From: an uncultured Acidimicrobiaceae bacterium
Lineage (GTDB): Bacteria > Actinomycetota > Acidimicrobiia > Acidimicrobiales > MedAcidi-G1
DNA length: 7,111 nucleotides
Direction: 5' to 3'
Assembly: GCA_913054115.1 (NCBI GenBank)
Contig: CAJXIS010000108.1
Span: 1-7,111 of the forward strand
Part shown: in pieces, positions 6,355 through 7,111 of the stretch
Layout of the letters: each line of letters opens with the position of its first letter
Numbering within the stretch: position 1 is the stretch's first letter
Notes under the pieces: model-generated
Databases searched by the model: none
Told to the model about the DNA's origin: nothing
The model's input: only the letters and a program-made list of their open reading frames with translations
Made by a program: the position numbers and the translations under genes

Positions 6355-6747
6355 TCAGCCTTCGTTCAGGCCGAAGCCGGGGCACCAGGTCGTGGTCATG
6401 ACGGCCCAGCCGCGGCCGTCGGAGAGCTCCGATGCCTGGACCTGGACGACCTCGCGGCCGCCGACCACCAGCATTCCGCCGGGCCCGGGCCCCGTCGAGA
6501 CCTCGCCCCCGTGCACCTCCCGGAAGGGGGCCAGCGCCTTCACGTACGCCTCCTCCGGCGTGGACTCGCCGACGGCGTCGTGCGCAAGGGTGGCGAACAT
6601 GGAGTAGCGACCCTCCTTCGGGCAGTCGAGGAGGCCATCGATGAAGTAGGTGATCTCGAGCCCGTCGGGCTCCTCCATCGCCTCCGAACCGCAGGCAGGG
6701 AGGAACAGCGCAAGTGCGAACATGGAGAGCGTGAGTCGGCCGGCCAC
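6355..6747 (-). CDS. Small predicted lipoprotein, unknown function
   Basis: Secreted, lipid-anchored protein of 130 aa; I do not recognise the family. Residues 1-18 form a signal peptide with Arg4, a hydrophobic core and the lipobox L16-P17-A18-C19, so the mature protein would begin at the lipidated Cys19 outside the cytoplasmic membrane. The mature part is acidic. It has two further cysteines, Cys42 (LLDCPKEG) and Cys122 (TWCPGFG), that could form one disulfide, and a Gly/Pro-rich turn around residues 85-92. The sequence reads as alternating short strands after an N-terminal helix, suggesting a small alpha/beta fold; that is inference. The GTG start at 6747 is supported by TATTGT 7 nt upstream and by the signal peptide length. 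It lies 49 bp downstream of atpC on the same strand but appears to have its own promoter. Confidence 0.8.
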   Translation of the reverse strand: MAGRLTLSMFALALFLPACGSEAMEEPDGLEITYFIDGLLDCPKEGRYSMFATLAHDAVGESTPEEAYVKALAPFREVHGGEVSTGPGPGGMLVVGGREVVQVQASELSDGRGWAVMTTTWCPGFGLNEG

Positions 6748-6754
6748 AGCGGGA

Positions 6755-6760
6755 ACAATA
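6755..6760 (-). promoter_or_regulatory. -10 box of the lipoprotein gene
   Basis: TATTGT on the minus strand, 7 nt (TCCCGCT) before the GTG at 6747. It is the closest match to the TATAAT consensus among the -10 boxes here. There is no Shine-Dalgarno sequence, so leaderless initiation at a GTG is likely. Confidence 0.55.
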
Positions 6761-6796
6761 CCGAGGGGGGGTGGCCCGCAAGGAAGGTGGGGCCGG

Positions 6797-7111
6797 TCAG
6801 CCCTCTGCGCCGGCCACGGTCAGGCGGATCTCCGCCCGGGACAGGTCGGCGGCGGCGTCTGCGTCGTCCTTGTCGGCCGAAAGCGCCGACTCGGCAGCCG
6901 CCTTCGCCACCCGGGCACGCTCGACGTCGATGTCGCCGGCGGACTCGGACACATCCGACAGGATGCTGATCTTCGTCCCGGCCACCTGCACGAACCCCCG
7001 GTGCACCGCGAACGTGTCGCGGTCGCCGTCGGGACGGATGACGTCGACCGACCACACGGCCAGCACGCCGATGAACGGCACGTGGCCCGGCTGGAAGGCG
7101 ATGTCGCCGCC
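6797..7111 (-). CDS. atpC: ATP synthase F1 epsilon subunit, 5'-partial
   Basis: Epsilon subunit of the F-type ATP synthase, part of the central rotor stalk that couples the c-ring to the catalytic alpha3beta3 head and can inhibit ATP hydrolysis. The frame is open to the window edge, so the N-terminus (roughly the first 20-25 residues) is missing. The visible 104 residues start with the beta-sandwich hallmark GDIAFQPGHVPFIGVL, where most homologues have GE.G..PGH.P....L. The sandwich then continues with FAVHRGFVQV and ISILSDVSE. A C-terminal helical pair, VERARVAKAAAESAL and ADLSRAEIRLTVA, follows; the second helix is short. The internal GTG at 7081 is not the start, because the PGH motif lies upstream of it. 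It is usually the last gene of the atp operon, consistent with an unrelated lipoprotein gene following. Confidence 0.93.
   Translation of the reverse strand, partial: GGDIAFQPGHVPFIGVLAVWSVDVIRPDGDRDTFAVHRGFVQVAGTKISILSDVSESAGDIDVERARVAKAAAESALSADKDDADAAADLSRAEIRLTVAGAEG

Noticed and set aside
6791..6815. Possible terminator after atpC (GGCCGG/CCGGCC with 13-nt loop on the minus strand)
   Set aside because: The stem is short, the loop is large and includes the stop codon, and the following sequence (CCCCACCTTCCTT) is not a real T tract.
6511..6969. 152-residue open frame on the plus strand across the lipoprotein and atpC
   Set aside because: It crosses two supported minus-strand genes and their gap, and becomes Arg/Pro-rich.

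Overview
High-GC bacterial chromosome fragment. Codon use is strongly GC3-biased. The gene families are housekeeping or environmental types found in Actinomycetota, and nearly every start lacks a Shine-Dalgarno sequence and instead has a TANNNT -10 hexamer 6-8 nt upstream. Together these suggest an actinobacterium, possibly of the Acidimicrobiia type; that placement is inference. No rRNA, tRNA, CRISPR array, insertion sequence or phage gene is visible.

Layout: (1) 1-1505 (+), the 3' part of a major facilitator transporter that carries an extra soluble segment before its first membrane helix. (2) 1522-2082 (-), a small KANL3/TEX30-type alpha/beta hydrolase, convergent with the transporter. (3) 2159-3163 (+), a membrane fatty acid desaturase divergent from the hydrolase, followed 27 bp later by an MgtC/SapB-family membrane protein (3191-3811, +). 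(4) 3834-4622 (-), a zinc-ribbon protein with an internal duplication. (5) 4724-5725 (+), class II fructose-1,6-bisphosphatase (glpX), divergent from the zinc-ribbon gene. (6) 5771-6295 (-), an XRE-family regulator whose start codon and -10 box lie inside a perfect 13+13 bp inverted repeat, with a terminator hairpin in the 45-bp gap to glpX. (7) 6355-6747 (-), a small predicted lipoprotein. (8) 6797-7111 (-), the 3' part of atpC, the F1 ATP synthase epsilon subunit, presumably the end of an atp operon outside the window.

Most of the window is ordinary core or metabolic sequence made of single-gene transcription units. The most distinctive items are the autoregulatory-looking operator of the XRE gene, whose codon use also differs from its neighbours; the recurrent leaderless promoter architecture; the soluble-domain/MFS fusion; and the duplicated zinc-ribbon protein. 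I see no complete novel defence or mobile system. The XRE gene resembles the antitoxin or regulator half of such a system, but no toxin-like partner is next to it.
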